From Artemisia argyi (Eukaryota; Streptophyta; Magnoliopsida; Asterales; Asteraceae), in the NCBI GenBank assembly GCA_030686995.1, contig CM060693.1:106565501-106629500 (forward strand): DNA of 64,000 nucleotides. The letters run 5' to 3'. A model generated the notes under the pieces. It saw only the letters and a list, made by a program, of their open reading frames with translations, did no database searches and was not told where the DNA came from. Position 1 is the stretch's first letter. Each line of letters starts with the position of its first letter. Of this stretch, positions 48,353-60,316 are shown one piece after another. A program made the position numbers and the translations under genes.

Positions 48353-49795
48353 TGATGCGTGGAATTGCGCCCTCGCAAAAGGTTTTACCTCTCAAGGGAT
48401 CTTGAGAAGCTTGCAATCCCCACCAGGCAGTATACCTATTCGGTGTAGTATAGTATAGTGACAAGTACCGGGGGATTGATCGTTAAACTCTAGGAATAGT
48501 GTTCGCTAGGTTTGAAATTCTACTAAACTAGGTATAGGGGTGAAGGATGATTCTTTTTGCATTTTTATATTTCAAGAAAAGCAAGTAAAAATCTCGGTTT
48601 TGGAAGGAGTGGGCGGAATTAGTTGCTAGTCAACTAACCCAATTAACTAAAGATGCAATAAAAATAAAATAAAATAAACTTAAACTAAGTTGTGGTGTAA
48701 ACAATAATGAGAGAAAGTATGTTTACTTAGATTTCATTACTCCCTAGATATCTTTTACCGGTTGATTAGCTTGTTATAATTGCATGGATGACGGGTTATA
48801 TTCCTTAATACTAGTCGTAGGTCCGTGTACGATCTTCCCTAACTCTATAGGCTTCAACCTCAATCCTATGTCGAGCCGACTAAAAGCTCCTAACATGGTA
48901 TCCCTGGAAGTTACCTATGCATTAAATATAACCAAACAATCATAGTACATATCCGATCATGTTTCTTAAGACGTTCAATCACGTTACCAATTGGAAGTCT
49001 GCCAATTTTCTTAAGCCTAACATCGAATTCATTCATCCACAACAATTATAAACAAACCATCAACCAATAATTAACATCTAGTTTTCATTACATCTAAGCA
49101 AACACGAAGAAAACCTAGCCTAGCATGTTAAAGAGAAGACAAGCGTAAGATATAATCAAACAACACATAGACATATTAAATGATTTGTTAATGTACTTAT
49201 CTTTAATTGAACATGGAAGAAACAAAGGGTTGAAACCCTTAAAATAGCTGGAAAATTCGTCTAGGGTTTTATTCCCTCAAAGTTGCACACAATGAATGAA
49301 AACTAGAAAACTATATATAGATTTTGTAATCTGACGGCGTCAAGAGCAAGGTGTGACGCCGTCAACTCGCCGCCAAATTAAACTCGTATTGCCTAGATCC
49401 ACTTCTGACGCCGTCACTCTCTATGGGTTCTGGGCCGTTACTCTTTACTATTACTCTTGATGGCCTTGGAAATTTTGTACATGATGCCATCAGACCTCCT
49501 TCACAAAACATTCTGGCGCATCATGTGTAATTGATTTATACACCCTTTTGTCAACTCGTGACATCGTCATTAGTAGTATGTGACGCCGTCAAGTGCAATT
49601 TCCAGCATGATTTGAGACTTTGTTGTTTTCTGCACTTTTTTCGCTCCAAAAACGTCCAAAATGCTTCCTTTTGTAAAATTTCTCTCAAAAGTACCTAAAA
49701 TGACAAAAGAAACGATTTAGGGCAATATTTGATCAAATAATCTCGACTTTGGCCTTAAATGACCCCCCAAAAGCGGTACACTTTTCGCTTTATCA
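48353..49795 (-). repeat. 5' LTR of the nested Tat-like element
   Basis: 1443 bp; same termini and TGACGCCGTCA cluster (49330-49590) as the 3' LTR, with a modest number of substitutions. Confidence 0.9.
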
Positions 49796-50340
49796 GTAGC
49801 CACGCTACTCCTAGAAATAATCAAACTCTCCTCTATACTTACCCTAGACCAGAAATCATTCAAATCTGAGTTGGTTATCATTATCTCATTCCTTACTCCC
49901 CTCTTAAAATATTCCTCAAAGTAATCTTCCTCTAACTCAGGCTCCTCATACAACCCAAAAGCCGCAAGAAACCTAGCAAGAGTTAGAGAGTGCTTCTTCC
50001 CTCCAAGCCTAAAGAAAATACTATTTTCTGTCATCAAATTCTCATCAATAACATTCTCAAAGCTAAAAGTTGAGTAGAATTCCAAACACAACTCCTTGTA
50101 GATATTCTCCCTAATATCAAACACCTTTCTCCAATCCTCAGAAACAGAAAGCTCATCATCAGGATCCTCAGTATTCACTAACTTAATTGTCAACATCTCC
50201 TCTATCTCCTCATTAATTCCAGCTCTATTCAAAACTTCCCATTCTAGCAAATATGGTGCATATGGACTCTTCTGATACAACTTGCTCAAAACTCTATTGT
50301 ACTCCCTTCTTGTCTTTGTGTTGCAGGTAGGCCATAACAA
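49796..50340 (-). pseudogene. 5' half of the split Athila/Tat-like gag relic
   Basis: Opens at 50340 with MLWPTCNTKTRREYNR and remains open to the junction with the nested LTR; the 26 apparent extra codons read into the LTR. Blocks: YAPYLLEWEVLNRAG, EDWRKVFDIRENIYKELCLEFYSTF, FFRLGGKKHSLTLARFLAAFGLYEE, GVRNEIMITNSDLNDFWSRV. This helical pattern with FRLGG..HSLT..EFA-like order is typical of the gag-like ORF1 of Athila-type elements. The missing C-terminal half is at 43049-42398, 6.7 kb away. Confidence 0.7.
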
Positions 50341-51613
50341 ATGAGAGTGAGTTACTTATGGTATCAGCATTTCATTAACAGAGATGTTTTCCCTCCTTCT
50401 CTTTGATTGACTTGGTTTAGAAGATCCAACTTCATCATCATGACTTGCATTATTTGTCTTAAACATTCACAAACAAGTAACATTAGTTGTGAGAAAGCAT
50501 AAACAAATCATATGTAAGCATTTAAGCAAGTTTCATGCATTCTGTGAACAAATTTTCCCAGAAAAGCGGCGGTTTTGACTACCAAAACCGGCGGTTACGT
50601 GACAATTTTTAGTAAAACATGTATATGTTTAGTGGTTTTTTTTAAAAGGCCCGCGGTCTTGGCCATAAAGACCGGCGATTTTATGTGCCTTGCACAAAAA
50701 TGATATGTTTTGTTGTTCGAGAACCATGTTTATCATATCAAAACATCAAAACTCTTATCATATAGTTTCAAATAGCTATTAGGCACCTTCAAGTTCGCAT
50801 ATAAGTAGTTTAAAATGATCAAGCATTACTAACTCGCTTTTCACCAACGTTTTTATAAATTTTTAGAAAATCTCAAAAGTGTCCTAAGATCATTCAAAAT
50901 GTTGTGCAACAACTCCTTAAACCTCTAGGCAAATGTTCACAGTTATATATCACATACATCATTATGGCAATTTCCTAGATTTGGGTTACAAACCCTAGAT
51001 TCTAAGGATCATAGATAGGTTCAAATAATCACGGGGGAAACATTAAACAGGCATATATAAACAGATAATCAAGCACCAAATACCAAAATTCAGTCATTCA
51101 TAGCAAACCCTAGGTTTATGATTAGTAAAAACTCTAAAATTTATAAGGATTAAACACAAGTGTAAAACTTACCCTCATTGTGTTCGAAGTTTGATTTTGA
51201 ATAGAAATCTTTGTTTGCAAGAATTTTGTGGTAAATAAAACCATCGGTTTTTGGTTGTAGGTGTTTTCTCCTTTTTACCTTTTTTTTGCATATTTTTGAA
51301 AATGATATGTGTTTAAGTTATATAAAACTTCACTCGCTAAAAAGAGCGGCGACCTTAGTTACAAGGTCGGCGGTTTTTTCGGCAATTTCTTAATAGTCTA
51401 ATATAAACTCCTAGAAAATGGTAGAAACGAAAACTAAAAACGAAAACAAACACATAAACTTCATAATAAACATTCATTAATCTCATATAAGAGGTTTAAT
51501 CATGAAGCATAAGCTTGAGATACAGTTTTATTCAAAAAGTGACAAAGAAAAATAGAAACAAAAATTAAGAAAGGAGCATTATTTCAACTCCATTTTTCAT
51601 GTCATTGGTGTTT
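50341..51613 (-). other. Non-coding spacer of the Athila-like element with CGG-flanked hairpins
   Basis: No gene. Hairpins at 50566-50596 (GGTTTTG-ACTA-CCAAAACC), 50649-50679 (GGTCTT...AAGACC) and 51345-51375 (GACCTT...AAGGTC), each flanked by GCGGC and CGGCG. Confidence 0.6.
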
Positions 51614-52340
51614 TTAGGCATTGAAATGGTCTAGTGACATGATGTCACTCAACTTGCATGATCCAGAGGGTTTCCTTTTGGTGTGCTTAGTTTCAAAACC
51701 TTTTTCATATCCATTCCCATATGGGTCAACAATCTTCATGTTAACATACCACTTCCTATCTCCATCTCCTTTTGTAATTCCCCTTGAATAATTTGGTGTC
51801 CAATCAGTATTCTTGATTGACAATGGCAGAGAACCAAGTAAAGCAGTTACTTTTTTCCAAACACAAATATTACATAATGGGTTAAGATATTCTTGTTTAG
51901 CCAAAGCCCTTTCCATTGGGTCTTCATAGTCATAATACTTGATAAAGAACATCTAACAACCTTACCACAGTTTCAGCATTAGACCTATCAAACATTCGGA
52001 TCTTATCTATCTTTGGTTTCACTTTACCTCTTTCAAGTAGCTCATAAAATTTATAAGGAATCATGTTGATATTAGACCCCGTATCTAATTAAGTAAGATT
52101 ACCTTCTAAGCGAATAGGAAGGATAAAACATCCAGAATCCTCCTTTTCTCTTAGTACTTTGTGTCCTCTTACCACATGTGTAGCCACTTCTTCTTCATAT
52201 TCATCTTCATCTTCAACTTTTCAATCCATTTTAAGTCTATCCATGAGAATGCTCTCTAGGATCTTTTTATACTTGTCTGCATTTTTAAGAGTCTCAATTA
52301 TGAGCCTCTTCTCATATAACAACATAATCCTAGCATAAAC
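51614..52340 (-). pseudogene. Retropepsin-like (aspartic protease) relic
   Basis: On the minus strand, reading from about 52340: a helical KRLIIETLKNADKYKKILE stretch, a stop, an acidic stretch, then GCFILPIRLEG, a stop, and LDTGSNINMIPYKFYELL. The DTG catalytic triad and the following hydrophobic pattern are those of retroviral-type proteases of gypsy elements. After a frame interruption, 51952-51614 contains DPMERALAKQEYLNPLCNIC and WYVNMKIVDPYGNGYEKG. Two in-frame stops at least, one directly before LDTGS, make it a dead copy. Confidence 0.65.
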
Positions 52341-52429
52341 ATCAGCTTCCATCTCTTCTTTAGTAAGTTCATCACAAGTTATAGGGCGGTTTTATGGTTA
52401 GTGACGGTCTTTCATCCCCATACTTCATT

Positions 52430-53102
52430 TGGTAAAGTGGTTTTGGTTTGATTTTAAGGCGTTTGCTCTTTCCCATCTTTCACACAAATTGAGGTACATC
52501 AGTGGTGGTTTCATTTTCAAGGTTTAAGGGTGGTGGTAAGTCTTCTTCACTAATTTCATCAAGAAAAGCATCCAAGTTTTTAAAATCTTGATCAATCACT
52601 GTTACATCCAGCCAAATGGTTAGCAAACCATTAGCAACGTCCACAATACTCCTAGCAAGTTCAAGGAAAGGCCTCCCAAGAATTACATTAGGCTCCTATT
52701 CAATTTCATTAGGATTAACATAAAATTTGACCAAAAACAATTCTCCATTCAAGTGTACTAACAATTTCTTTGTAACAACCTTACTTCCATCTTCTTTCTT
52801 TTTACATTTTAGTCCTAACCTTTTGAAGAACTCATTAGATAACAAATTCATGCTATAGTCCAGGTTAGCAACAACATCGAAGGCATATAACTCTTCCACA
52901 AAGCAAGGGGTAATGAATTTCAAGTAACAATCTGAAGTTACCATTTTACTAAAAGTATGAAACCTTTGTTCGTTTCTAAAACCACTGTTTGTAGTGTCAG
53001 ATTCTGAAACATCTTTACTCTCTCCTACACTTTCCAATTCATCCAGCCAACCAAAGTTGTTCTCCTTTTCTAACTTCTTCCATAGCCTATTGGTTTGATC
53101 CA
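52430..53102 (-). pseudogene. Second protease-like relic of the Athila-like element
   Basis: A natural start is the ATG at 53102 (MDQTNRLWKKLEKEN); the longer ORF to 53304 has an unlikely hydrophobic leader. Downstream: VVANLDYSMNLLSNEFFKRLGL, VHLNGELFLVKFYV, a stop at 52696, then NVILGRPFLELARSIVDV and an acidic tail DQDFKNLDAFLDEISEEDL. The ILGRPFL motif is the C-terminal signature of retropepsin domains of Athila/Tat elements; the catalytic DTG is replaced by LDYS here. Confidence 0.6.
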
Positions 53103-53507
53103 TGGCTAAAATAGTTAAAATGTGCACAAACATCAAATGAAACGTTAATAGGTTAGTCAAATAAGTTATAAGCACATAATTATACTCCAATAATCTCATA
53201 TAACTTGTATATGTTAAGATATGGATTTGTTTTATCATCATAAAATAAATATGTCCTCTGTGAAGATTTTTGCAAAAAAGTCCTGCATAGTTAAAGAAAA
53301 GCACGGTGGTTACGTATTTTTCTAACCGTTTTGTTTCAAATTTTCTAGAAGTACGTCGGTCTTAATAATAAAACCGGCGTGTTTCTAGGTTTTATCAGTT
53401 GATCATAAGTGATATAATTGCTTAAAAGTTCTGATAACATTTGAAAACATATTGCAATAATTATTTCATTCATAAGAGCATTCCAATATAATACGGCAAA
53501 CATAATA
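53103..53507 (-). other. Non-coding leader of the Athila-like element
   Basis: No PBS could be recognised next to the right LTR. A CGG-flanked hairpin lies at 53354-53381. Confidence 0.45.
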
Positions 53508-54217
53508 CGACTACTCCATGTTCATAACAAAGTAACAAGCATAATACGAATAAACAACTATCAAACACATAATGTAACAAAGTTATACCGGGATTACAAA
53601 GGTAGGACCACGTTCACAATTCTTTCTCCCCAAGTACTGCTGCTTCTAACTCCTTAGTAAGTGGTTTTTGGTGTAAAACCACTTCTACTCTTCTTACGAT
53701 TAGATGATGATGATTCTTAATTTTGGTGTGTATAAAACTCCGATTTTGGCCTCTATTTATAGGTGTAAAGTAGCCCTAGGACATGCCTGGATAGTAATGA
53801 TAGGCAAGTAATCAGCCTCATCATTTATGTATCTCATTAATGGAGAAGTATACCTGACAAGGGAATTACGCGGCACATTCAACATAAAACCGACGGGCTT
53901 CACCTCACGTAACTGGCGCTCTTGAAGTATAAGCCCGGCGTACTTCAATATTGACTTGTATGTACATAGTTGACCAATGGTGCCCATAAGCGGCGCTCTT
54001 TCTTCATAAGGTCGGTGTGCTTTTGTCCAACCATGTGTTATTTCTCTTAAGTTCTTTTGAGTCATTAGTTTCTCATCTTTATCGTATCTTTCCTTAGATC
54101 GTTAGCCCTGCATGTTCATTCATTTATTAAGTACCAACAGTCCTATAAATAAGGGTAATTTGTTATATAATTTACATAATATCGAGGGTATAAATATGTA
54201 TAATACGAGACTCATCA
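53508..54217 (-). repeat. 5' LTR of the Athila-like element (left boundary approximate)
   Basis: Matches 40030-40739; ends GACTCATCA. The 102-codon minus ORF (53757-54065) lies within it and is non-coding. Confidence 0.75.
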
Positions 54218-55404
54218 CAAGCTAAGGGAATTCTATCAAGTACATAGTTGGGATCAACATCATGCCCGAGCCTAAATCATCTCCTTCGGTAGAAGATGAT
54301 GTGACCAATGAACACATAGTTCAAGATCAAGAAAGGTCGCTGTCATTACAAATTAATGTTTCGGATGAAGGCAATACTAAGAAAGTGATAGAAACGAGGG
54401 GTCATCCTATAGAACAAGTCATTGGGGTTTTGAATAAAAGAATGCTTAAGTCAGAAACTAAACAAGACTAGGTTTTGGCATGACATTTTTCAAAAATACA
54501 AATTTCTTTTGGGATAGGTTTAGGTTTTCATGATTGACATGCATCTTAGGAGAACTATCTTATAGGATAAGTTAAGATGTTTAGAAACCCGTTTGCAAAG
54601 TCCTTTAGGTGCTCTTAGAGCTTATGTGATGATATGACTAGGATTTATGTGAAGGCATGGAAGGAAATTCAAATAAATGTTTTTCGAGAGGAAAGATATC
54701 TATCAATGCATTATTCAAACGATGATTGATAATATCCTAGATCTTACATGTCTATAATATGTGTGATGAACAAGAAAATTTGACACAAAATATTCTACTA
54801 CATTTGCTAGAATTGAAAGTCATTTGTGTCAAATTACCAAGACTAGATAAAATTTTGGATCACAACTTACACTTGTGTTGAAGATGTTATATCTAACTCT
54901 ACTTGTTCAATTTATGTGAATTGCATTTTATGTATTTAGGGTAGAAAAGAAATGAAAATTTTTATGCAAGCATACAAACTAGTCACCTAGTTTATTAGAA
55001 TTTTTCTAAATTCTGTATGATATTGTATAACAAATTAAAATACCCAATTAATAGACTTGATAAACTAAGATTTCATTTTGACAATGCACGTGACAATCTA
55101 TAATTATCAATGTCGACACACTACACAACAAATTATAAACCGAAGATATCTTGCATTGTATATCGACTTCCTATACAATGTGTGATGGTTTATAGGATCT
55201 AGTTTGTGTATTCATTAACATAAAATACACTTGATTTCTACACACATAGGACTACATTCTTGAGATGACTTGCATGAAATACTTGCACTTTGTTTATGTA
55301 TGATGAGATGTAGATTTTAAATTGTGCTTGATAGAAACATTAAACTCCAAAATGATGATCTAGGAACTTTTCTCATCCAAAAATAATTGGAAGAATCATG
55401 CATG
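54218..55404 (+). mobile_element. Sirevirus-like copia internal fragment
   Basis: Contains a 69-codon ORF at 54262-54471 with ETRGHPIEQVIG and LKSETKQD, the linker that precedes the reverse transcriptase in Sirevirus-type polyproteins (HP...IIG pattern). The RT itself is missing: a TAG and non-coding sequence follow. Bases 54650-55000 are collinear with 1440-1960 of the first element. Bounded by the Athila LTR on the left and a Tat/Ogre LTR on the right. Confidence 0.55.
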
Positions 55405-58400
55405 GTGATGAGTGCTCAAACACTCATCATTTTTGGTCTAATCTGAACTGCAAAACATACAAAAAAACACTCAGTAATGCATCAAAATACTGAAAATATT
55501 TCAAAATCGTGTTTTATATGTTTTAGATGCAAAATGAGCAAAAATAGATGAAAAACGTATAAAGTTTGCAAAATTGGCAGTTTCAGTCCCCCAACTTTCA
55601 TAAAATTACAAAACTAGTCCCTGGATATTCAAAATATGGAAAATTATCACCAAAGGTCATTTTGAAATCATAAGTTGTCATATTTAGTCCTTTGGTGAAA
55701 AATTGGAAAAGTTTTAGAAATTTAGAGTTTGGTCCTTGGAGTTTCAGATTTTGGCAGATTTGGTCCCTGGTGGGATATTTTTGGATGGAAAACCAATTTT
55801 TATCCTTGGAAGTTTAAAAATATTCAATATGGATCCTTGGATAAAAGTTTTTCACAAAATGGCAAGAATGGTCCCTTAACTTTGAAAAATGCCATTTTTA
55901 GTCCCCGGGAATTTTGAAAAAATGAAAATGCAAAAAAAATGATTTTTGAAATATTGGTGATTGGCAAATTGGTCCTTGGTATTATTTTGGGGAATTTCAT
56001 TTTCAGTCCCTAAACTTTTTATTAATTACAAATGTGGTCCTTTTGTTTTTAATACATGAAACCAAATGGACCCTTTTACATAAACCAAACAACCACCCCA
56101 CCTTATCACTCCAAACTCAGCCCACCCAAGCCCAACACCAACACAAGCCCACCCACTTCTAAAAATATAAAAAAAAACAAACAAACCATTTTATATAATC
56201 CCACGGTCAACGCCCAAGGTTGACCCATCTTCCACCTCTCCCACTTGCCTGATATCCCACTGCAAGACTCCACCCCCTCCTCACCTCCACCTCATCTTCC
56301 CATAACTTGTTCCCCCCTCCAAACACAACCCAACAAAACTAATTAATGACCACAAGTAACTCCAAGAAACCTCACACCCTGCCAAATACTTTTTCCCGCC
56401 AAAAATGGATTTGATGGTCAAGATCAATTCTAAGCTATCCAAGGGCTACAATGAAGTGGGATAGTCAAAGTTGGACTCCAGGAGCTATTTAAGGAAAGAA
56501 AAAAAGAGAAGAAGTATCAGTAGTTAACTAGAAATAGTTGTAGTTTAGTTTTAATTTCGTTTAAATGTAATTCTCTTGTCTAGATTGTAAATTTTAGCTA
56601 TTAAAAGCTGTATTCAGTTATTCTAGTGTCATGTAAACTTTCTTAACCTTTAAATTCAAATCTTGTTGTTTTAAATTCGAATTTGCAGTTTTTATGTGAA
56701 ATCTCTTATTATCTAAATTCTTGTGTTAATGGTGTTTTAGTGTTTCTTAAGCTGTACATAAGTAAATTATAAGCATTTAAAAGCTTGGAAAGTATTTAAA
56801 TTAGTTTACCCTCAAAATTCCAAAAATACCTCATAAATCATTTAAAATAAAAAAACTCAGTGCAGAAGAGGATGAAAGCAAGTGAGCAGGGTATGTTGTG
56901 GATTCTCATGGTTTAGAACTCATGGGGAGTGCATAGGAATGGTTTTGGTGCCTTGGTGTCTAAATTCTTAGTTGGAACAATTTGTGAGTATTTCCATATC
57001 TTGTGGCATTTCACTGTTCACCTGCTCATTTGAGCTTACTATCTGCTTATTATTGCTTATTTATATACGTATATATATATATATATTATTGCAAGTTACA
57101 CTTACTAGGAAGCTTAGGATCAGTTAGGATTAAAACTTGTTACTTCACTGTTAAAATTTGTCATTTTAGTTTTCAAGTTTGCTTATTGTGTACTCCTTAC
57201 CACTGCTTCTTTTGTACTTCAATTACAATAAATAAGTTAGTGAGTGCTTATTTTGCATGTTGGAAGTTTAAAATTGTGAGTTCCTTTGAAAACATTCACA
57301 CAGTTCACTTTAAGGGGGTGTTTGGCAAAATCTGTTCCCAGGCATTCAGTGTGCTTTTGGTTGGTTTTTTCAGTCAACACATGTTTATCTAGGTCTATTA
57401 GGCTCATGAAACCATAAAAACTCAATGGTGTGCATGAAATAGTCAAATCCACATCTAAGTACTCCCAACAGTTAACTGTTGGGGTATTTTGATCCAAATC
57501 CCTCCATTTGTTTGCATAAGGTGTGTTTGTAGTCTAATTTCATCTCATTATAGCCTAATATCTCATAACAAATCAGTAAAGAAGGATCAAAATTCATTTA
57601 GGTCAAAGTTCCAAGTTTAGTGAAAAAGTCAAATTTGCATGCATTTCAGATTTTTACAAATCTTCAAGGAATTGTTTTGAATTTTATGTTATGATTCATA
57701 GCTTGAAACCTGTTCCTAGTTAAATTCCAGCACCTCAACTTTGAAGTTCCATAGTTCACTCATTTTTGTGATTTTTTCCCTGGGCCCCACCTTTGCCCAT
57801 TGTTACCTGCAGGGGTGTTTGTTTGCTCTGCTGCAGCAGACCACCACCCACCACCACCACTTGGTGGAGGTTTTCCAGCCACCTCAGTGAGCCCCATGGT
57901 CCCATATTTGGTCCTTTCAACCCCCCCTGGTGGGCTTCAAACATTGACCAACCATTTGACCTAGGACCTTGTGGACCCCACTTGATCTATCACATAAAAA
58001 CTGTCCCATTTTCAGTTTGGAAAAAAGTTCCAAGTGCTTATTTTGTAACTTTATTGCTTATTTTTTGAGTCCATTTTGCTTTTTCTGGCTCAAACATGTT
58101 CCTTAAACTTATTGGAACCTGAATCAACATAAGTGGGCCCCACCTAAGCTGATTTTAGCTTATTTTGTCCCTTGGTCAACAAAAGTCAACTGTTGGCTTT
58201 TTGCTTTCCATTTAGCTTATTTTCAAAGTTATAAAAAGTTTGTTTTCACAAAAGTTTATTGTTTTCAGTTGTAAAAAAGATTGGGAAAAAAAAAATCCAG
58301 AAAGGACAATGTAATTTTTAAGTGATAGTTTCTATTTAATTTTATTTAAATTTTAATTTTCATTTTTAATTTTTTATTAAGTACTTAGTTATTTTATATT

Positions 58401-59420
58401 TTTATTAAATTCCTCATATATTAAAGTATTTATAGTAATTTTCTTAGATTTTTATTTTACCATTTAGTATTTATTAGAATTAATCTTAGTTTTATTAATT
58501 ATTAATTAATAATTAGTTTAAAATAGCATAATTAGTTTTTAATAGGTAAAACCTACTACCTCCGTCCCAAAATTATAGTCCCCTTTTGACTTTTTCAGTC
58601 TTTCTTTCTCAACTTTGACTTTAAATATTTTTGTTTGTGTTATACAATAGTTTATGAAAATTATACCAATGAAAAATACATTTAAAACTCAATCCATTCA
58701 TATATTTTGCATCAATTATTATGTAATATAAACAAAAATATTTAAGGTCAAAGTTGAAAAATAAAGACCGAAAAAGTCAAAAGGGGACTATAATTTTGGG
58801 ACGGAGGGAGTAGTTTTTATATTTTTTATAGCTTTTATATGTTATAAAATAATTTTAGAAATTTTATTAGAATTTTTACTGTTCATTTTCTATTTTTCTT
58901 AATTTAAAATAGTTTAATTAGTTAATTAATGTTTAATTAGTAATTAATTAATAGAAAAACCACAAAAAGACAAAAACACTTATTTTTAGTTATTTTATAA
59001 TTTTAGAAATTTTATTTTCATTTTTCTAGTGTTTAAATAATATTGTATTATATTTAAGTTGTTTAAATATTAATAATTAGTAATAATTAGTATTTAATTA
59101 ATATTAAATAATTAATTAGTGTTAAATTTTATTTTCTTTTTCTAAAAATTTTCTTTTATCTTTTAGTTTGTAAAAAAGTCATTTTCACCCCCTGGGTGTT
59201 TTCAGATTTCACTTTTCACTTTTTATTTTGTACGTTTGCGTAAATTTAAACTGAACGTACACGTTTTTAGGTTTAAAACGTTTCTGGTTTTTCTGATTTT
59301 ACAGTCTTGTTCATATAGCTTATTTAAGCTATTTCCTTGTAGATTCCTTAGTTCAAATAAATCTCAAACCCTTTCTGTCCAAATTCACCCGATCACAAAA
59401 CCGTTTGTTAACAATTCACA
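55405..59420 (+). repeat. Very long Tat/Ogre-like LTR (about 4 kb, 3' end approximate)
   Basis: Starts with hairpin TGATGAGTG-CTCAAA-CACTCATCA and runs through many short 'cagtccctggaa'-type motifs, as does the minus-strand copy 7947-6581. Possible end at ...AACAATTCACA (59420), before CTCGTCGGGACATAACGACC; the PBS is not identified. ORFs inside (57003-57392, 57793-58068 and others) lack domains. 58310-59160 is extremely AT-rich and contains a Stowaway MITE. Confidence 0.55.
58556..58810. mobile_element. Stowaway MITE, 255 bp
   Basis: CTACCTCCGTCCCAAAATTA at the left and the complement CTCCCTCCGTCCCAAAATTA at the right, flanked by TA (58554-58555 and 58811-58812). The inverted repeats extend about 80 bases, so most of the element folds back. 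No coding capacity; mobilised by mariner transposase. Confidence 0.93.
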
Positions 59421-60316
59421 CCTCGTCGGGACATAACGACCCGGGGAAACACTATATTCCGCGGAGCATTGACTCTAGGCTGTTTGACCCTGTTGACCAT
59501 CACCTGGTCAATTAGGTTGACCGTTTGGAGCCAATCACATGGCTTAACAAATTATGGTGCATGCATGATAAATTAGGGGAACTATCATGAGAAACTAGAT
59601 CATCCATCTCAACACAAAAGAAACCAACCTACTTCCTATGAAACCAATTTGTTTTCCCATATATTCTTCTTAAACTTCTCACTTAGTACTACCAATAAGG
59701 AATCAATGTACTAATACGTATTATCCAATGGATACTTAGATATCTATTACCCCTACCTAACTCATAACTTATCATTATTTAAGGAATAAGTGTAATAGAG
59801 GATAGTGTCACCAAAATCTTATACTTCCTTTCTACCCAAAAACATGGATAACCAACCAATCTCACCAAACAATTTTCTAGGCAACCACATCTTCTTAAGT
59901 TGTGACACTAATTCTTTGAATGCCAACAATGGTAATCAAGAAGTCATGAACAACACTGTTATTCCTCAATTCCAAATGAGGATGTTGGGATCAGAGATGG
60001 GTGGTTTATGCATAATGACCGACAATTTCCTAGGGCTAATCTTGAAGAAATAATGCAAGATGAAATTTGGAAAAATCTTAATAATGCTCAAGTCACAACA
60101 TCTCCATTTAGGTTTATTGGAGAAGAAAAGTTTGGGAAAAGATAAGGAAGCCCTTGAGCCCAAAACGTCGTGAGAGCAAATATTCAATTTGTTGTGAAAA
60201 CACAATTGACATACTCAATGCTATTAAGGAGAATAGGGAAGAAAACCGAAAGATGTTCAAATTTATTCATGAAGAGCATTTTGCTGGTGGCAAGTCAATC
60301 ATATGTACAAGGTGGC
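59421..60316 (+). other. Possible element leader and unrecognised ORF
   Basis: Begins with a GTTGACC...GGTCAA-rich stretch. An 82-codon ORF (59805-60053), and a shifted continuation to about 60320 containing LSPKRRESKYSICCENTIDILNAIKE, may be one broken protein; not recognised. Confidence 0.3.

Larger units (their letters stand above)
43050..49795 (-). mobile_element. Nested non-autonomous Tat-like Ty3/gypsy element, 6.75 kb, minus strand
   Basis: LTRs 43050-44490 and 48353-49795 begin TGATGCGTGG and end CGCTTCATCA / CGCTTTATCA. Flanks GTAAC (43045-43049) and GTAGC (49796-49800) are a 5-base target duplication with one change. Minus strand: the right LTR is followed by TTTTTGGCGCAGCCCGGGGA (PBS resembling the TGGCGCC...CCGGGGA type of Tat/Athila elements), and the left LTR is preceded by GAGGACAAGCAAATC...AAGTGTAAGGGTATT (PPT). 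The core of 3.9 kb has one frameshifted ORF and no pol. Confidence 0.9.
40030..54217 (-). mobile_element. Athila-like Ty3/gypsy derivative, minus strand, hosting a nested Tat-like element
   Basis: Similar LTR segments at about 40030-40739 and 53508-54217 end in ...GACTCATCA. On the minus strand, a purine tract GCATGGGGGGATT at 40740-40752, preceded by GCTTGAGGACAAGCAT, adjoins the left LTR; this is the usual Athila/Tat PPT environment, so the element reads right to left. Coding relics in that order are protease-like segments (53100-51614) and a gag-like protein (50340 to 42398) split by the 6.7 kb insertion at 43050-49795. No RT, RNase H or integrase is visible. The outer LTR ends and target duplication could not be fixed. 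Confidence 0.72.

Noticed and set aside
53757..54065. 102-codon minus ORF, related to 40279-40470
   Set aside because: Shared because both lie in the Athila-like LTRs; no known domain.
57003..57392. 129-codon ORF with Cys/Phe-rich composition
   Set aside because: Inside the long AT-rich Tat/Ogre LTR, contains a TA-repeat-derived segment, no domain.
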